Position numbers and translations under genes: made by a program. The notes below the pieces were generated by a model. It was given only the letters and a program-made list of their open reading frames with translations. It had not been told where the DNA came from and ran no database searches. 64,000 nt of DNA from Synechococcus sp. CBW1002 (lineage in GTDB: Bacteria > Cyanobacteriota > Cyanobacteriia > PCC-6307 > Cyanobiaceae), in the NCBI RefSeq assembly GCF_015840915.1, contig NZ_CP060398.1, positions 62,001 to 126,000 of the forward strand, in the 5' to 3' direction. Positions within the stretch are counted from its first letter, which is position 1, and every line of letters begins with the position of its first letter. Positions 8,591 to 17,494 of this stretch are shown here, in pieces.

Positions 8591-9139
8591 TCAGGGATCC
8601 AGGGATGGAACCGAGATGGGGGTGTTGGCAAGCTGGGCAGCTTCCATACAACGCTGCAGCAGAGCGGGTACTTCCACCACATCCAGCCAGCCGGTGATGG
8701 TGGTTTTGCGGCCCTCGATACTTTTGTAAGTGCGGAAGAATTCAGCCACATCCTCCAGCTGATTCGGTGAGATCTGGCGGATACTGCGCACGCCAACCTG
8801 ACGCGCATCGGCGGCCGGCACGCAGAGCAACTTGCCGTCGTTGGCACCACAGTCGATCATGTCGAGGATGCCGATCGGGCGCGCAGTGATCAAACAACCG
8901 GCAAAGGTTGGCTCTTCCATGATCACCATGGCATCGAGCGGAGCGCCATCCTCCGCAAGGGTGTTGGGGACGAAGCCATAGTCGAAGGGGTAGCGCACCG
9001 AAGAGTGCAGCACCCGGTCGAGGGCCATGATGCCGGCCTCCGCGTTGTACTCATATTTGTTGCGACTGCCGGCCGGGATCTCAACGATCAGATTGACCAG
9101 TCCCGGTGCCGGACAGGCCGCCAGTTTGCTGAGATCCAT
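8591..9139 (-). CDS. ppa: Family I inorganic pyrophosphatase with a D-to-A change in the active-site motif
   Basis: The protein is 182 residues and hydrolyses PPi to two phosphates in family I. Visible conserved residues are NKYEY (Lys28, Glu30), DRV (Asp41, Arg42), the RYPFDYGF segment, and the late D-x(4)-D-x-K triad in DCGANDGK. In the signature DxDPxD the middle aspartate, which in E. coli (Asp67) helps activate the attacking water, is Ala66: the motif reads DGAPLD. Alignment to the synthetic, KYE-type cyanobacterial housekeeping enzyme is otherwise continuous. A second pyrophosphatase with an intact motif lies 25 kb away. The start at 9139 gives a conventional N-terminus. Confidence 0.93.
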   Translation of the reverse strand: MDLSKLAACPAPGLVNLIVEIPAGSRNKYEYNAEAGIMALDRVLHSSVRYPFDYGFVPNTLAEDGAPLDAMVIMEEPTFAGCLITARPIGILDMIDCGANDGKLLCVPAADARQVGVRSIRQISPNQLEDVAEFFRTYKSIEGRKTTITGWLDVVEVPALLQRCMEAAQLANTPISVPSLDP

Positions 9140-9422
9140 GGCCCGTCTCGCGCAGGGGGATTGTCACGGCAGGCCCTGGAGCCGCGGCGGAAGGCAGCCA
9201 GGTGGGCCGTTGAGCCATCACGCTACCGAGGGGCACGAGAACGGTGGCAAGGGCGATGGTGAAGCCCAGAATGGGAGAGAGCGAGAGCTGGATCAGCCCC
9301 GGACTGGGGGGCTCCTCAAGGGATTCCTGACCGGTATCGAGACCGTCTTGCTTCTGATCTTCAGGAGTGGTCTGGAGCAAGGCCCCGATCAGTGAGGCGG
9401 TGGCAGGAGGAGGATGGTCCAT
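9081..9422 (-). CDS. Possible small single-pass membrane protein overlapping ppa
   Basis: This 113-residue reading frame is on the same strand as ppa and overlaps its first 59 bp in another frame. An acidic, Gln/Glu-rich first 45 residues precede one clear hydrophobic segment (LSPILGFTIALATVLVPLGS, residues about 48-67). The tail after it is low-complexity and lies mostly in the overlap. The membrane segment argues for a real gene just upstream of ppa, but the long overlap argues against it or for a shorter protein. I do not recognise a family. Confidence 0.35.
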   Translation of the reverse strand: MDHPPPATASLIGALLQTTPEDQKQDGLDTGQESLEEPPSPGLIQLSLSPILGFTIALATVLVPLGSVMAQRPTWLPSAAAPGPAVTIPLRETGHGSQQTGGLSGTGTGQSDR

Positions 9423-9755
9423 GAAAAAGCGGAACCCACGAGCAAGTCAGCCGCGGCCGGAGGGGCAACTGACCTGAAGGGCCCTACCTGTGGCGACGGC
9501 TCAGCTGCGGAACTCATGGCACTGCCCTAAGGAGGGAATGAGGAGCCGCAGCAGCTGAAACACAGGAAGGGACGAACGGCCTGAGGGGTCCTGAAGACGG
9601 GGATGAAAGAAGGAACAGGAATCTTACGTCTCCCTGCAGGCAAGCGATGCATCCAGTTTGGCAACAACTCAAGCGCCTCATTTCAGTCCGCCGATTGAGC
9701 CAGTGCAGCTTCTGGCTCTGCGGATGTCACTACGGCAGATGTCGACGATGACGGA
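9423..9755. other. Intergenic region without a recognised gene
   Basis: The 333 bp between the small membrane ORF and the end of the HTH protein gene hold no frame with family resemblance. The stretch is less GC-rich than its surroundings and contains the presumed promoter for the minus-strand small ORF/ppa unit. I see no convincing terminator or structured RNA. Confidence 0.4.
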
Positions 9756-9801
9756 TCGCTGGCGATTCCTCAGGCAGCTCGCTGGCGATTCCTCAGGCTG
9801 C
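9756..9801. repeat. 23-bp tandem duplication at the 3' end of the HTH gene
   Basis: Two adjacent 23-bp copies, 9756-9778 and 9779-9801, differ at one position (A at 9776, T at 9799). The first 20 bases are identical. The inner copy contains the stop codon (9793-9795) and last codons of the minus-strand HTH gene. The extra copy lies immediately downstream of that stop codon. Confidence 0.9.
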
Positions 9802-10443
9802 CGGTCGCGCCTGATCAAAGCTGTCGCGGTGGGCAGGCGCAGGCAGGGGGGCTGAGCCCTCCTCGAACGCATCGAGACGGCTGCGGATCGCGCGCAGCTC
9901 ATCGAGAATCGATGTGAGCAGCTGCTGGGTCGCGGTCGACGGCGAGTTGAGCACCTCCACGGTCACCTCCTTGATCCTCAGGACATCCCGGGCGAAGCGA
10001 GCCACCTCATGGGGATGGAACAGCAGCGGATCCTTCTGGTCGCTTCGGTACTCGGGATTGAGCTTGCGTGGATTGAAGGGGGGATTGAGGTTGCGCGGAT
10101 CGGTGTTGGTGTAGCGATAGACCGAAGCCCTTGAACGGTTGAGCGCCTTCTGGACCTCATCAATGCCGATCAGTCCCTCCGGGGTAATCGCTGCAGCGGC
10201 CCCTGCGGCAGGCGGCTCCTGTTCGCTGGCGGGGCGATCAGGCCCGGACGCGGCCGGAACATATCCAGATGGAGCCACTGCCCCATAACCCACCCCTCGG
10301 GGCGGAGAAGGGGGAGTCGCAGCAGGGGCACTGCGCAGGCCCGGTGCCAGACCGGTGAAACCGCTGGCCACCGCCGAAACAGGCGCCGCAGCGCTCGAAG
10401 CCAGCCCTCCCGCTCCACCGTTTGTTCCTGGGAAGGGTGGCAT
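9793..10443 (-). CDS. Cyanobacterial HTH (MerR/resolvase-like) protein
   Basis: The protein is 216 residues. The first 100 are low-complexity Pro/Ala/Gly. Residues about 105-170 form a helix-turn-helix-like unit (LIGIDEVQKALNRSRASVYR) followed by a basic, Asn/Pro-rich wing and FHPHEVARFARDVLRI. A helical C-terminus with Leu/Ile heptads could dimerise. Such proteins beside proS are widespread in picocyanobacteria and are often labelled putative resolvase or transcriptional regulator, but no catalytic serine-recombinase domain is visible. The ATG at 10443 (MPPFPG) was chosen over an upstream start because the upstream part overlaps the proS leader. Confidence 0.7.
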   Translation of the reverse strand: MPPFPGTNGGAGGLASSAAAPVSAVASGFTGLAPGLRSAPAATPPSPPRGVGYGAVAPSGYVPAASGPDRPASEQEPPAAGAAAAITPEGLIGIDEVQKALNRSRASVYRYTNTDPRNLNPPFNPRKLNPEYRSDQKDPLLFHPHEVARFARDVLRIKEVTVEVLNSPSTATQQLLTSILDELRAIRSRLDAFEEGSAPLPAPAHRDSFDQARPAA

Positions 10444-10624
10444 GAGACGACAGTTAGACAGGTGGGAAACGCGCCAGACGCTAGCAGAGCTTTCCAGGTG
10501 TGCCAGGGGCTCCGCCGTGGGATCAGGCCCCTTCAGCAACCGTCCCGCTCACCCTTGCAGGATTCTTCGACCATCAGTCAGGCCCTGGGCAGTGGTAATT
10601 TCCCAAATCCACTGCCCCACAACG

Positions 10625-12448
10625 ATGCGCGTCTCCCGCCTGATGCTGGTGACGCTCCGGGACGATCCGGCAGAAGCTGAGATTGCCTCGCACAAGCTGC
10701 TGTTGCGGGCCGGATACATCCGCCGCATCGCCTCGGGCATCTACGCCTATCTCCCCCTGCTCTGGCGGGTGCTGCGCAAGGTTGCGACGATCGTGCGTGA
10801 GGAGCTGGACGCCACCGGGGCCCTCGAGACACTGCTGCCCCAGCTCCAGCCTGCTGATCTCTGGGAGAGAAGTGGTCGCTGGGCCGGCTATACCGCCGGC
10901 GAGGGAATCATGTTCCACCTGGAGGATCGCCAGGGCCGCGAGCTGGGCCTCGGCCCCACCCATGAAGAGGTGATCACCGCGCTGGCGGCAGAGCTGCTGC
11001 GCTCCTACCGGCAGCTGCCGGTGAACCTCTACCAGATCCAGACCAAGTTCCGCGATGAGATCCGCCCCCGCTTCGGCCTGATGCGGGGGCGCGAATTCAT
11101 CATGAAGGATGCCTATTCCTTCCACGCCAGCGAAGCCTGCCTCAGGGACACCTACGCAGCGATGGATCAGGCCTACCGCCGCATCTTCAGCCGATGCGGG
11201 CTGCGGACCGTGGCGGTGGAAGCCGACAGCGGCGCCATCGGCGGCTCGGCCAGCCAGGAATTCATGGTGACCGCCGAGGCCGGCGAAGACCTGATCCTCA
11301 CCAGCCCCGACGGCCGCTACGCCGCCAATCAGGAGCGGGCCGTCTCCCTGGCACCCGAAGCGGTGGCGCTCACGGACCAGCCCTGCCAGGAGCTGAGCAC
11401 GCCGGGGCAGACGACGATCGAACAGCTGTGCAGCGGGCATGGCTTCGATCCGAGCCAGATCGTCAAGGTGCTGCTGCTGCTGGCTCGCTTCGCCGATGGC
11501 GCTGACCAGCCCCTGGTGGTGAGCCTGCGAGGAGACCAGCAACTCAACGAGGTCAAGCTGGCCAATGCCGTTCAGGCCCGCCTGGGGGCGGAACGGGGCA
11601 GCCTGCTCGAGCTGGCCCCGCTCACGGCCGATCAGCTGGAGCGCCAGGGACTGGCGCCCCTTCCCTTCGGCTCCCTCGGCCCGGATCTGAGCGATGCGGT
11701 TCTGTCTGGAGCCCGGGACTGGACCCCGCGCTTCCTGCGGCTCGCCGACGGAACCGCCGCCTCTCTGCAACGCTTCGTCTGCGGGGCCAACCGCCTCGAC
11801 ACCCACCGCGTCGGTGCTCGCTGGGGGCCATCCAACCCCTGTCCGGAGTCCCTGGATCTGCGCGCCGCCCAGCCTGGCGACCGCTGCCAGCACGACCCGA
11901 GCCAGGAACTGGAGGCGGCCCGAGGCATCGAAGTGGGCCACATCTTCCAGCTGGGCCGCAAGTATTCCGAGGCCCTCGACGCCCGTTTCACCGCCGAGAG
12001 CGGAGCCGACGAGGCCCTGTGGATGGGGTGCTACGGCATCGGGGTCTCGAGGCTGGCCCAGGCCGCGGTGGAACAGAACCACGACCGCAACGGCATCTGC
12101 TGGCCCGTCTCGATCGCGCCCTTCGAGGTGATCGTGGTGGTGGCAAGCAGCCAGGACAGCCAGCAGGTGACCCTGGCTGAGCGGCTGTATGGCGAGCTGC
12201 AGGAGGCGGGCCTGGAGGTGCTGCTGGATGACCGCAACGAGCGCGCCGGCGTCAAGTTCAAGGATGCGGACCTGATCGGCATCCCCTGGCGCGTAGTGGT
12301 GGGCCGCGGCGCCGCTGACGGCCAGGTGGAGCTGGTGGAACGCGCCGGCGGCAACAAGCGAGATCTCAGCGCCGACGAACTCCTGGCCGAACTGCTGCCC
12401 CGGATCCAGGCGGGCCGCCAGGGTCTGCGCAACCCGGCCCAGGGCTGA
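10625..12448 (+). CDS. proS: Prolyl-tRNA synthetase
   Basis: The protein is 607 residues, the usual size of bacterial-type ProRS, and charges tRNA-Pro with proline. Class II motif 1 lies near residues 35-60. Motif 2 includes LGPTHEE and FRDEIRPRFGLMRGREFIMKD (start quoted only in part), and motif 3 is GIGVSRL near residue 475. An insertion between motifs 2 and 3, the INS editing domain that deacylates Ala-tRNA-Pro, occupies about residues 230-390. The C-terminal anticodon-binding domain (IVVVASSQDS to the end) follows. The ATG at 10625 is the start; the frame is open upstream but overlaps the divergent HTH gene. Confidence 0.95.
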   Translation: MRVSRLMLVTLRDDPAEAEIASHKLLLRAGYIRRIASGIYAYLPLLWRVLRKVATIVREELDATGALETLLPQLQPADLWERSGRWAGYTAGEGIMFHLEDRQGRELGLGPTHEEVITALAAELLRSYRQLPVNLYQIQTKFRDEIRPRFGLMRGREFIMKDAYSFHASEACLRDTYAAMDQAYRRIFSRCGLRTVAVEADSGAIGGSASQEFMVTAEAGEDLILTSPDGRYAANQERAVSLAPEAVALTDQPCQELSTPGQTTIEQLCSGHGFDPSQIVKVLLLLARFADGADQPLVVSLRGDQQLNEVKLANAVQARLGAERGSLLELAPLTADQLERQGLAPLPFGSLGPDLSDAVLSGARDWTPRFLRLADGTAASLQRFVCGANRLDTHRVGARWGPSNPCPESLDLRAAQPGDRCQHDPSQELEAARGIEVGHIFQLGRKYSEALDARFTAESGADEALWMGCYGIGVSRLAQAAVEQNHDRNGICWPVSIAPFEVIVVVASSQDSQQVTLAERLYGELQEAGLEVLLDDRNERAGVKFKDADLIGIPWRVVVGRGAADGQVELVERAGGNKRDLSADELLAELLPRIQAGRQGLRNPAQG

Positions 12449-12504
12449 GCGCTGGCCTGGCGATGCCCAATCCCTAGGATTCCCCAACCCTTTGCCCATT
12501 CCCC

Positions 12505-12927
12505 ATGGCTGCCTTCTGGCAACGCGTCCAGCACCGGTTGCGTGCTGTGCTGGTGGCTCTGGGTCTGTGCCTGGCGCTCGGGCTCACGGCCTGCAGTGGA
12601 GCCTCCTCGGGCCTGAGCGGCAACTATGTGGACGACACCATGGCCGTGGCGCAGAGCCTCCTGACCACGATCGCGATCCCGCAGGACGATCCTGGACACG
12701 CCGCCGCCGAGACCGAGGCCCGGGCCCTGATCAACAGCTACATGGCCCGCTACCGGCCCCAGAGCAGTGTCAATGGCCTGAGCTCGTTCACCACCATGCA
12801 GACGGCGCTCAACTCCCTGGCCGGCCACTACACCAATTACGCCAATCGGCCCCTGCCCGATGCCCTGAGGGAGCGGCTGGAGAAAGAGCTGCAGAAGGCC
12901 GAACGCAACGTTGTGCGAGGCACCTGA
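12505..12927 (+). CDS. psb27: Photosystem II assembly lipoprotein Psb27
   Basis: The protein is 140 residues. The N-terminus is a lipoprotein signal peptide with the lipobox LTAC, so Cys30 would be lipidated after cleavage. The mature part (GNYVDDTMAVAQSL to the end) is the four-helix Psb27 fold, with conserved NSYMARYR and hydrophobic heptads. Psb27 binds CP43 on the lumenal side and is needed for assembly and repair of the Mn cluster. It is followed by a strong hairpin terminator and is probably monocistronic. Confidence 0.95.
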   Translation: MAAFWQRVQHRLRAVLVALGLCLALGLTACSGASSGLSGNYVDDTMAVAQSLLTTIAIPQDDPGHAAAETEARALINSYMARYRPQSSVNGLSSFTTMQTALNSLAGHYTNYANRPLPDALRERLEKELQKAERNVVRGT

Positions 12928-12953
12928 TCCCCCTGTCCTCGCTCAGCCCGTCG

Positions 12954-13020
12954 AGCTGCCCCCCAGGACGGCGTCAATCCAACGACGAGCACACGCCGTT
13001 CCAGTCTGGGCAGCTTTTTC
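12954..13020 (+). terminator. Rho-independent-type terminator after psb27
   Basis: AGCTGCCC (12954-12961) pairs with GGGCAGCT (13008-13015), and an inner arm GGACGGCGT pairs with ACGCCGTTCC, giving a long hairpin with an approximately 18-nt loop. A run TTTTC follows at once. The position 27 bp after the psb27 stop fits transcription termination. Confidence 0.7.
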
Positions 13021-13207
13021 TGTCTGCGGGTCGCAGGATTCATGGCGGCGGCCTGCGAAGTCAGGCCCGAAAAAATCTGTTGGCGAAAGGGAGGGATGGA
13101 AACCGGCTCACCAGGGCGGTCGACCCAGGGATTTTGACGAAAAGCCACCTGATCTGAGAGGCTTTCGGATTGTGCTTTGAAGCGGCTTCGGGCCGCTGTG
13201 TTCTTCC

Positions 13208-14521
13208 TTGGCCAACGTTGTCGTCATCGGTGCGCAGTGGGGTGACGAGGGGAAGGGAAAGATCACGGATCTGCTGAGCCGCTCCGCCGATGTGGTGGTG
13301 CGCTACCAGGGAGGCGTCAACGCCGGCCACACGATCGTGGTGGATGGTCGGGTGCTGAAGCTGCACCTGATTCCCTCCGGAATTCTCTATGCCGACACCA
13401 CCTGCCTGATCGGCTCAGGCACGGTGGTGGATCCCAAGGTGATGCTGGTCGAGCTCGACATGCTGCTCGGCCTGGGCATCGATGTGAGCGGCCTGCAGCT
13501 GGCGTCCACCGCCCATGTGACCATGCCTTACCACCGCCTGCTGGATCAGGCGATGGAACAGCGGCGCGGCGATCGCCGCATCGGCACCACCGGCCGCGGC
13601 ATCGGCCCCACCTATGCGGACAAGGCCGAACGCAACGGCATCCGGGTGATCGATCTTCTCGATGAGACCCGGCTGCGCGACCGGCTCGCCGGCCCCCTGG
13701 CCGAGAAGAACGAGATCCTCCAGAAGCTCTACGGCCTCGAACCGCTCGATTTCGAGGCGGTGGTGGCCGAATACGTGGGCTACGGCCAGCGCCTCGCCCC
13801 CCACGTGGTGGAGTGCACCCGCACCATCCATGAAGCGGCCCGGGCCCGCAAGAACATCCTGTTCGAGGGCGCCCAGGGAACCCTGCTCGACCTGGACCAT
13901 GGCACCTACCCCTACGTCACCTCCTCCAACCCGGTGAGCGGTGGGGCCTGCATCGGAGCCGGCGTGGGTCCCACCCTGATCGACCGGGTGATCGGCGTGG
14001 CCAAGGCCTACACCACCCGCGTCGGCGAAGGCCCCTTCCCCACCGAACTGGAGGGCAGCCTCAACGACCACCTCTGCGATCGTGGCGGCGAGTACGGCAC
14101 CACCACCGGCCGCCGCCGCCGCTGCGGCTGGTTCGACGGCGTGATCGGTCGCTACGCCGTACAGGTGAACGGGCTCGACTGCCTGGCGATCACCAAGCTG
14201 GACGTGCTCGATGAGCTCGACGAGATCCAGGTGTGCGTCGCCTACGAACTCGACGGCGAGCGCATCGTCCATTTCCCCAGCAGCTCCGAAGCCTTCGCCC
14301 GCTGCAAACCGATCTACGAGACCCTGCCCGGCTGGCAGACCTCAACCGCCGACTGCCGCAGCCTCGACGATCTGCCCGGCACCGCGATGGCGTACCTCCG
14401 CTTTCTCGCCGAACTGATGGAGGTACCGATCGCCATCGTGTCGCTCGGCGCCAGCCGGGATCAGACGATCGTGGTCGAGGATCCGATCCACGGTCCCAAG
14501 CGCGCCCTCCTGAACGTCTGA
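13208..14521 (+). CDS. purA: Adenylosuccinate synthetase
   Basis: The protein is 437 residues and converts IMP, aspartate and GTP to adenylosuccinate in purine synthesis. It starts almost directly with the signature [15 protein letters not shown] (GTP P-loop plus catalytic Asp), followed by NAGHTIV, the [14 protein letters not shown] loop and [13 protein letters not shown] near residue 297. The start is a TTG at 13208; no ATG or GTG lies between it and the conserved N-terminus. The next gene, a PfkB-type kinase, starts 9 bp downstream, so the two probably form an operon of purine metabolism. Confidence 0.96.
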   Translation: MANVVVIGAQWGDEGKGKITDLLSRSADVVVRYQGGVNAGHTIVVDGRVLKLHLIPSGILYADTTCLIGSGTVVDPKVMLVELDMLLGLGIDVSGLQLASTAHVTMPYHRLLDQAMEQRRGDRRIGTTGRGIGPTYADKAERNGIRVIDLLDETRLRDRLAGPLAEKNEILQKLYGLEPLDFEAVVAEYVGYGQRLAPHVVECTRTIHEAARARKNILFEGAQGTLLDLDHGTYPYVTSSNPVSGGACIGAGVGPTLIDRVIGVAKAYTTRVGEGPFPTELEGSLNDHLCDRGGEYGTTTGRRRRCGWFDGVIGRYAVQVNGLDCLAITKLDVLDELDEIQVCVAYELDGERIVHFPSSSEAFARCKPIYETLPGWQTSTADCRSLDDLPGTAMAYLRFLAELMEVPIAIVSLGASRDQTIVVEDPIHGPKRALLNV

Positions 14522-14530
14522 GGTATCGCC

Positions 14531-15523
14531 ATGACGACCAAATCCTTCGACGTGGTGGGCATCGGCAACGCCATCGTGGACGTGCTGGTGCAGGCCGACG
14601 ACCGCTTTCTCGGCGACCATGGCCTCACCAAGGGCACCATGGCCCTGATCGATGAGCAGCAGGCCGAGCAGCTCTACGCCAGTGTCGGGCCTGGCCTGGA
14701 GACCTCCGGCGGCTCCGCCGCCAACACCCTGGCCGGCATCGCCCAGCTGGGCGGCCGAGCCGGCTTCATCGGCCGGGTGCGGGATGACCAGCTCGGAGCG
14801 ATCTTCAGCCACGACATCCGCTCGGTGGGCGCTCATTTCGACACCCCCGCAGCCCGCAGCGGCCCCTCCACGGCCCGCTGCCTGATCCTGGTCACCCCCG
14901 ATGCCCAGCGCACCATGTGCACCTATCTGGGGGCATCCGTTGGGCTTGATCCCACCGACCTCGACCTCACCCTGGTGAGCCAGGCCAGGCTGCTTTACCT
15001 GGAGGGCTACCTCTGGGACAGCGAAGAGGCCAAGCGCGCCTTTCTGGCCGCGGCCGAAGCCATCCGCGCCACTGGCGGCGAGGTGGCCCTGAGCCTCTCC
15101 GATGCCTTCTGCGTAGAACGGCACCGCGACAGCTTTCTCGAGCTGGTTGATGGTCACGTCGATCTGCTGTTCGCCAACGAGATGGAGATCACGGCCCTCT
15201 ACCGGGCCAACAGCTTCGAGGAGGCCGCCGATCAGGTGCGGGGCCGCTGCAAGGTGGCGGCCCTGACCCGCAGTGAACAGGGCTCCCTGATCCTCAGCGG
15301 CGACACCACGATCCAGGTGGAACCGGTGGTGCTGGGCAACCTGATCGATACAACCGGAGCCGGGGACCTCTACGCCGCCGGCTTCCTGTACGGCTACACC
15401 CGCGGCGAGAGCCTGGAGCGCTGCGGACGGCTCGGATCGCTCTGTGCCGGTGCGGTGGTGACCCAGCTGGGTCCGCGCCCCCAGGGCTCACTCAAGGACC
15501 TGGTGGCGTCCCACCTGGGTTGA
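14531..15523 (+). CDS. PfkB-family carbohydrate/nucleoside kinase (adenosine kinase-like)
   Basis: The protein is 330 residues. The N-terminal signature GNAIVDVLVQ, the glycine-rich ETSGGSAANTLAGIA segment, and the C-terminal PfkB signature DTTGAGDLYAAGFLYG with catalytic Asp define the ribokinase/PfkB fold. The short N-terminal lid and GGSAANT motif are closest to adenosine-kinase or inosine-guanosine-type members, which would suit its place right after purA, but the sugar specificity cannot be read with certainty. Its 3' end overlaps the convergent cutA by 32 bp. Confidence 0.88.
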   Translation: MTTKSFDVVGIGNAIVDVLVQADDRFLGDHGLTKGTMALIDEQQAEQLYASVGPGLETSGGSAANTLAGIAQLGGRAGFIGRVRDDQLGAIFSHDIRSVGAHFDTPAARSGPSTARCLILVTPDAQRTMCTYLGASVGLDPTDLDLTLVSQARLLYLEGYLWDSEEAKRAFLAAAEAIRATGGEVALSLSDAFCVERHRDSFLELVDGHVDLLFANEMEITALYRANSFEEAADQVRGRCKVAALTRSEQGSLILSGDTTIQVEPVVLGNLIDTTGAGDLYAAGFLYGYTRGESLERCGRLGSLCAGAVVTQLGPRPQGSLKDLVASHLG

Positions 15524-15995
15524 GTGGAGCTTCGCCAAGCCCGCAGCTCTCGGCCAGCCAGCGCCCGTAGGCGGCACTGGCCGCCACGGGCCAGTGGATC
15601 CACTCGGGCGTGTCGTAGCTGTGCAGGGCCCGCACGGCGCTCTCCAGGTCGACCAGGCGGGAGGCATGGGTCTTGAGCAGCAGCTGCACCTCCTCAGCGG
15701 TTTCGATCGCCCCCTGCCAGCGGTAGATCGAACGGAGCGGCGTCAGGGCGACACAGGCAACCAGCCGCCGTTCCACCAAGACACGAGCCAGGGCCTGGGC
15801 CCTCTCGACATCGGCCTCCGTGGTGAGGGCCAGCACCAGGGAAGCGGGGCCGGCGGAGCCATCCGCGCTGGGTTCAGGCTGGGGACCCTCGGCCGGCAGA
15901 TGGCCAGCCTGCGGCATGGCGGCCGGCGGAGGATCCGCCTGTTGCATGGCGGCTGCCTGGGGGCAACCGGTTTTGCTGGACTCCATGGCGGGCAT
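15492..15995 (-). CDS. cutA: CutA1 divalent-ion tolerance protein with N-terminal extension
   Basis: The C-terminal 110 residues are a full CutA1 domain, a trimeric ferredoxin-like fold. It has a first strand SLVLALTTEADVERA, the ERRLVACVAL strand, SIYRWQGAIETAEEVQLLLKT and the final HSYDTPEWIHWPV. Usual family length is about 105-115, so the start is uncertain. ATGs at 15995, 15986, 15947 and 15917 would add 30-57 low-complexity residues rich in Pro/Ala/Gln. I list the longest because it lies just after cobK and has a weak purine stretch upstream. The gene follows cobK by 34 bp on the same strand. Confidence 0.85.
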   Translation of the reverse strand: MPAMESSKTGCPQAAAMQQADPPPAAMPQAGHLPAEGPQPEPSADGSAGPASLVLALTTEADVERAQALARVLVERRLVACVALTPLRSIYRWQGAIETAEEVQLLLKTHASRLVDLESAVRALHSYDTPEWIHWPVAASAAYGRWLAESCGLGEAPLNPGGTPPGP

Positions 15996-16029
15996 GGGGG
16001 GCTTCAGATGCTGCCCATGCTGGAGCGGC

Positions 16030-16899
16030 TCAAGCGGGCCAGCCGATCCGCTCCAGCAAAGTCGCCCAGGCGAGGCCCTGGCGCGCATGTGGTTCCTGTG
16101 GAGCGCGCAGCAACAGCAAGTGCAGTCCGAGATCCGCCGCCAGCGTTCGCCAGAGGGTTTCGGTGCGCCCGCCGGACTGGCGGCAGAGCACGTGACTGAT
16201 CGCCCAGCGGCGACACAGGGCCCGTTCCACCGCGGCACCGACGGCGGGCCGCAGACAGGCGATCCTCTCGGGGGGCAAGCCAGCCGCCAGGGCCAAGGCC
16301 AGGGCACTGGGAGCCGGCAGCACCCGGGCGAAGTGGCGCGCTCCTTCACTGGAGGCCAGCGCCTCGGGTAACTGCCGCGAGCCGATCGCCAGCAGCAGCC
16401 GTCGGCCCTGCCAGGGACCGCACCCCTCGAGGGCAGACACCCCCTCCAGCAGCAAAGGCTCTGGAGAGGACGGCTTTGGCGTGGTCGGCCATGGTGCACC
16501 ACTGGCCGACGCCGGCTCCAGTGCAGGCTCCCGCGCAGGGTCGGCCCGCAGCAGGCGCAGCAGGGGCTGCTCCAGGGCAGCGCAGGCCCTTTGCAGCTCG
16601 TCTGAGATCCGCACCGCAAAGGGATGGCTGGCATCCACGACCCAGCGGAAGGGGCGCCCCTTCCGCTGGGCCTCCTGCAACACCTGCGCCACACCCTGCG
16701 GCCCGAGGGCGCCCACCCCAATCTCCAGGGCGGGATGGGGGGCATAGGCGCGCACGGCCGCGGCCGTGACCACATTCACCTGCACCCGCCAGCCGCGTTG
16801 CAGCAGAGCGGCCGCCAGCGGCGGCCCTTCGCCCGTGCCAGCCACCAACCAGAGACGATCCTTAGCCACAGGGGCAGCGACAGGGCTTGAGCGGTGCAT
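16030..16899 (-). CDS. cobK: Precorrin-6A reductase (CobK/CbiJ)
   Basis: The protein is 289 residues and performs NAD(P)H reduction in cobalamin ring synthesis. The N-terminus LWLVAGTGEGPPLAAAL is the nucleotide-binding signature of CobK/CbiJ. DASHPFAVRISDELQRAC (residues about 90-107) is the second family hallmark, and PLLRLLRADP and LLLAIGSRQ follow as in the family. A roughly 25-residue Ser/Pro/Ala insertion sits near the middle. It is divergent from ssb (31 bp between starts) and upstream of cutA. No other cob genes lie in the window. Confidence 0.88.
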   Translation of the reverse strand: MHRSSPVAAPVAKDRLWLVAGTGEGPPLAAALLQRGWRVQVNVVTAAAVRAYAPHPALEIGVGALGPQGVAQVLQEAQRKGRPFRWVVDASHPFAVRISDELQRACAALEQPLLRLLRADPAREPALEPASASGAPWPTTPKPSSPEPLLLEGVSALEGCGPWQGRRLLLAIGSRQLPEALASSEGARHFARVLPAPSALALALAAGLPPERIACLRPAVGAAVERALCRRWAISHVLCRQSGGRTETLWRTLAADLGLHLLLLRAPQEPHARQGLAWATLLERIGWPA

Positions 16900-16930
16900 C
16901 AGGATGGGGCGATCAACCGGCCGGCGGGGC

Positions 16931-17461
16931 GTGAATCACTGTTTGCTTGAAGTGGAGGTGCTGGAGGCTCCCCAGATCCGCTACACCCAGGACAACCAGA
17001 CCCCGATCGCCGAGATGGCGGTGCGGCTCGATGGCCTGCGGCCCGATGATCCGCCGGGGCAGCTGAAGGTGGTGGGCTGGGGCAACCTCGCCCAGGATCT
17101 GCAGAACCGGGTCCAGGTGGGCCAGCGGCTGGTGCTGGAAGGTCGACTGCGGATCAACACCGTGAGCCGACCCGATGGGGTCAAGGAGAAGCGGGCGGAA
17201 TTCACCCTTTCGCGGCTGCACCCGATCGGACCGGACGGCAGCAGCTCTGGCGGACCGGCACTGGGCGGCGCTGGCATGGCCCCAGCAGCGGGCCCTGGGA
17301 TGGCTGGCGGCCAACGGCCAGCGGCGGCGGCGCCCCAACGCCGCACGGCTGGTGGGCCGGAGGCCCGCACCGCGGCCGCCGCCGCCACTCCACCGCCACC
17401 CACCTGGAACACCTCTCCCCTGGTGCCAGACCTGCCGGACGACGACGACATCCCCTTCTGA
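16931..17461 (+). CDS. ssb: Single-stranded DNA-binding protein
   Basis: The protein is 176 residues. Residues 1-105 form an OB fold of SSB type (NHCLLEVEVLEAPQIRYTQ, then KVVGWGNLAQDLQNRVQVG and LVLEGRLRI). A Gly/Ala/Pro-rich linker follows, and an acidic C-terminal tip LPDDDDIPF, the partner-recruiting tail of SSBs. I chose the GTG at 16931 because related picocyanobacterial proteins begin MNHC; an in-frame ATG at 16904 would add nine residues. The protein coats ssDNA during replication, repair and recombination. Confidence 0.9.
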   Translation: MNHCLLEVEVLEAPQIRYTQDNQTPIAEMAVRLDGLRPDDPPGQLKVVGWGNLAQDLQNRVQVGQRLVLEGRLRINTVSRPDGVKEKRAEFTLSRLHPIGPDGSSSGGPALGGAGMAPAAGPGMAGGQRPAAAAPQRRTAGGPEARTAAAAATPPPPTWNTSPLVPDLPDDDDIPF

Positions 17462-17494
17462 ATCAGGCCAGCCCAGCAATCGTCCGCCCAACGA

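Noticed and set aside
9756-9801. The short tandem repeat as the start of a CRISPR array
   Set aside because: Only two copies with no spacers; it is a direct duplication of a gene end.
10574-12499. A 641-residue open frame antisense to proS
   Set aside because: Same shadow pattern, and proS has all class II motifs.
13415-14272. Antisense frame in purA rich in Val/Gly/Ala/His
   Set aside because: Shadow of purA, which has all signatures intact.
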